In this document: one piece after another, positions 5,014 through 5,030 of the stretch
Position numbering within the stretch: position 1 is the stretch's first letter
How the letters are laid out: every line of letters begins with the position of its first letter
Assembly (NCBI GenBank): GCA_018812505.1
Contig: JAHJDK010000232.1
Span: 1-5,030, forward strand
Source: Nanobdellota archaeon
Lineage (GTDB): Archaea > Nanobdellota > Nanobdellia > Woesearchaeales > GCA-2686295
Reading direction: 5' to 3'
DNA: 5,030 nucleotides
Notes under the pieces: generated by a model
The model's input: only the letters and a program-made list of their open reading frames with translations
Databases searched by the model: none
What the model was told of the DNA's origin: nothing
Program-made: the position numbers and the translations under genes

Positions 5014-5030
5014 CTCATTTGAAAGAATGA

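Noticed and set aside
4935..5030. A minus-strand frame open from the right edge for 31 codons before a stop at 4937-4935
   Set aside because: It could be the tail of an upstream gene, but the translation shows no recognisable features, an open run of this length is plausible by chance, and it would cover the likely promoter and dyad of the 7TM gene.

Overview
The window looks archaeal, most likely from a small-genome DPANN-type lineage such as Woesearchaeota or Pacearchaeota; the lineage is an inference. The DNA is strongly AT-rich. The promoters are archaeal: TTTATATA-like boxes centred about 26-29 nt before start codons, with no Shine-Dalgarno sequence, which indicates leaderless mRNAs. One gene instead has a GGTGAT ribosome-binding site matching the archaeal 16S 3' end. 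One protein is a short winged-helix protein of the archaeal HTH_45 type. No rRNA, tRNA, CRISPR array or transposon is visible, and no gene-free stretch exceeds about 160 nt.

Layout from left to right. (1) Positions 1-699, minus strand: the N-terminal 233 codons of a membrane-anchored SGNH/GDSL-type hydrolase, cut off by the left edge. (2) Positions 700-855: a divergent promoter region. (3) Positions 856-1041, plus strand: a 61-residue, very basic protein of unknown function, possibly ribosome- or RNA-associated. (4) Positions 1042-1164: an intergenic region with a 7-bp inverted repeat and a clear TATA box. (5) Positions 1165-3867, plus strand: a full-length UPF0182 (COG1615) protein with seven N-terminal membrane segments and a roughly 600-residue domain predicted to face outside; its biochemical role is unknown. 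(6) Positions 3868-3901: a short convergent gap with a poly-T terminator for the plus strand. (7) Positions 4887-3902, minus strand: a two-gene unit, first a seven-transmembrane protein of unknown function, then 32 nt later the HTH_45 DNA-binding protein. (8) Positions 4888-5030: the promoter region of that unit, with a near-palindrome and a repeated TATA-containing motif.

Three of the five genes encode envelope or membrane proteins: the SGNH enzyme, UPF0182 and the 7TM protein. The most interesting unit is the 7TM/HTH pair, which could be a small membrane-linked regulatory module. A near-perfect palindrome lies exactly on the TATA-like element in front of the HTH gene, which suggests autoregulation. 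Genes on both strands show wobble-position choices that enrich G+T on the plus strand. That pattern fits a replication-strand bias better than foreign origin of any single gene.
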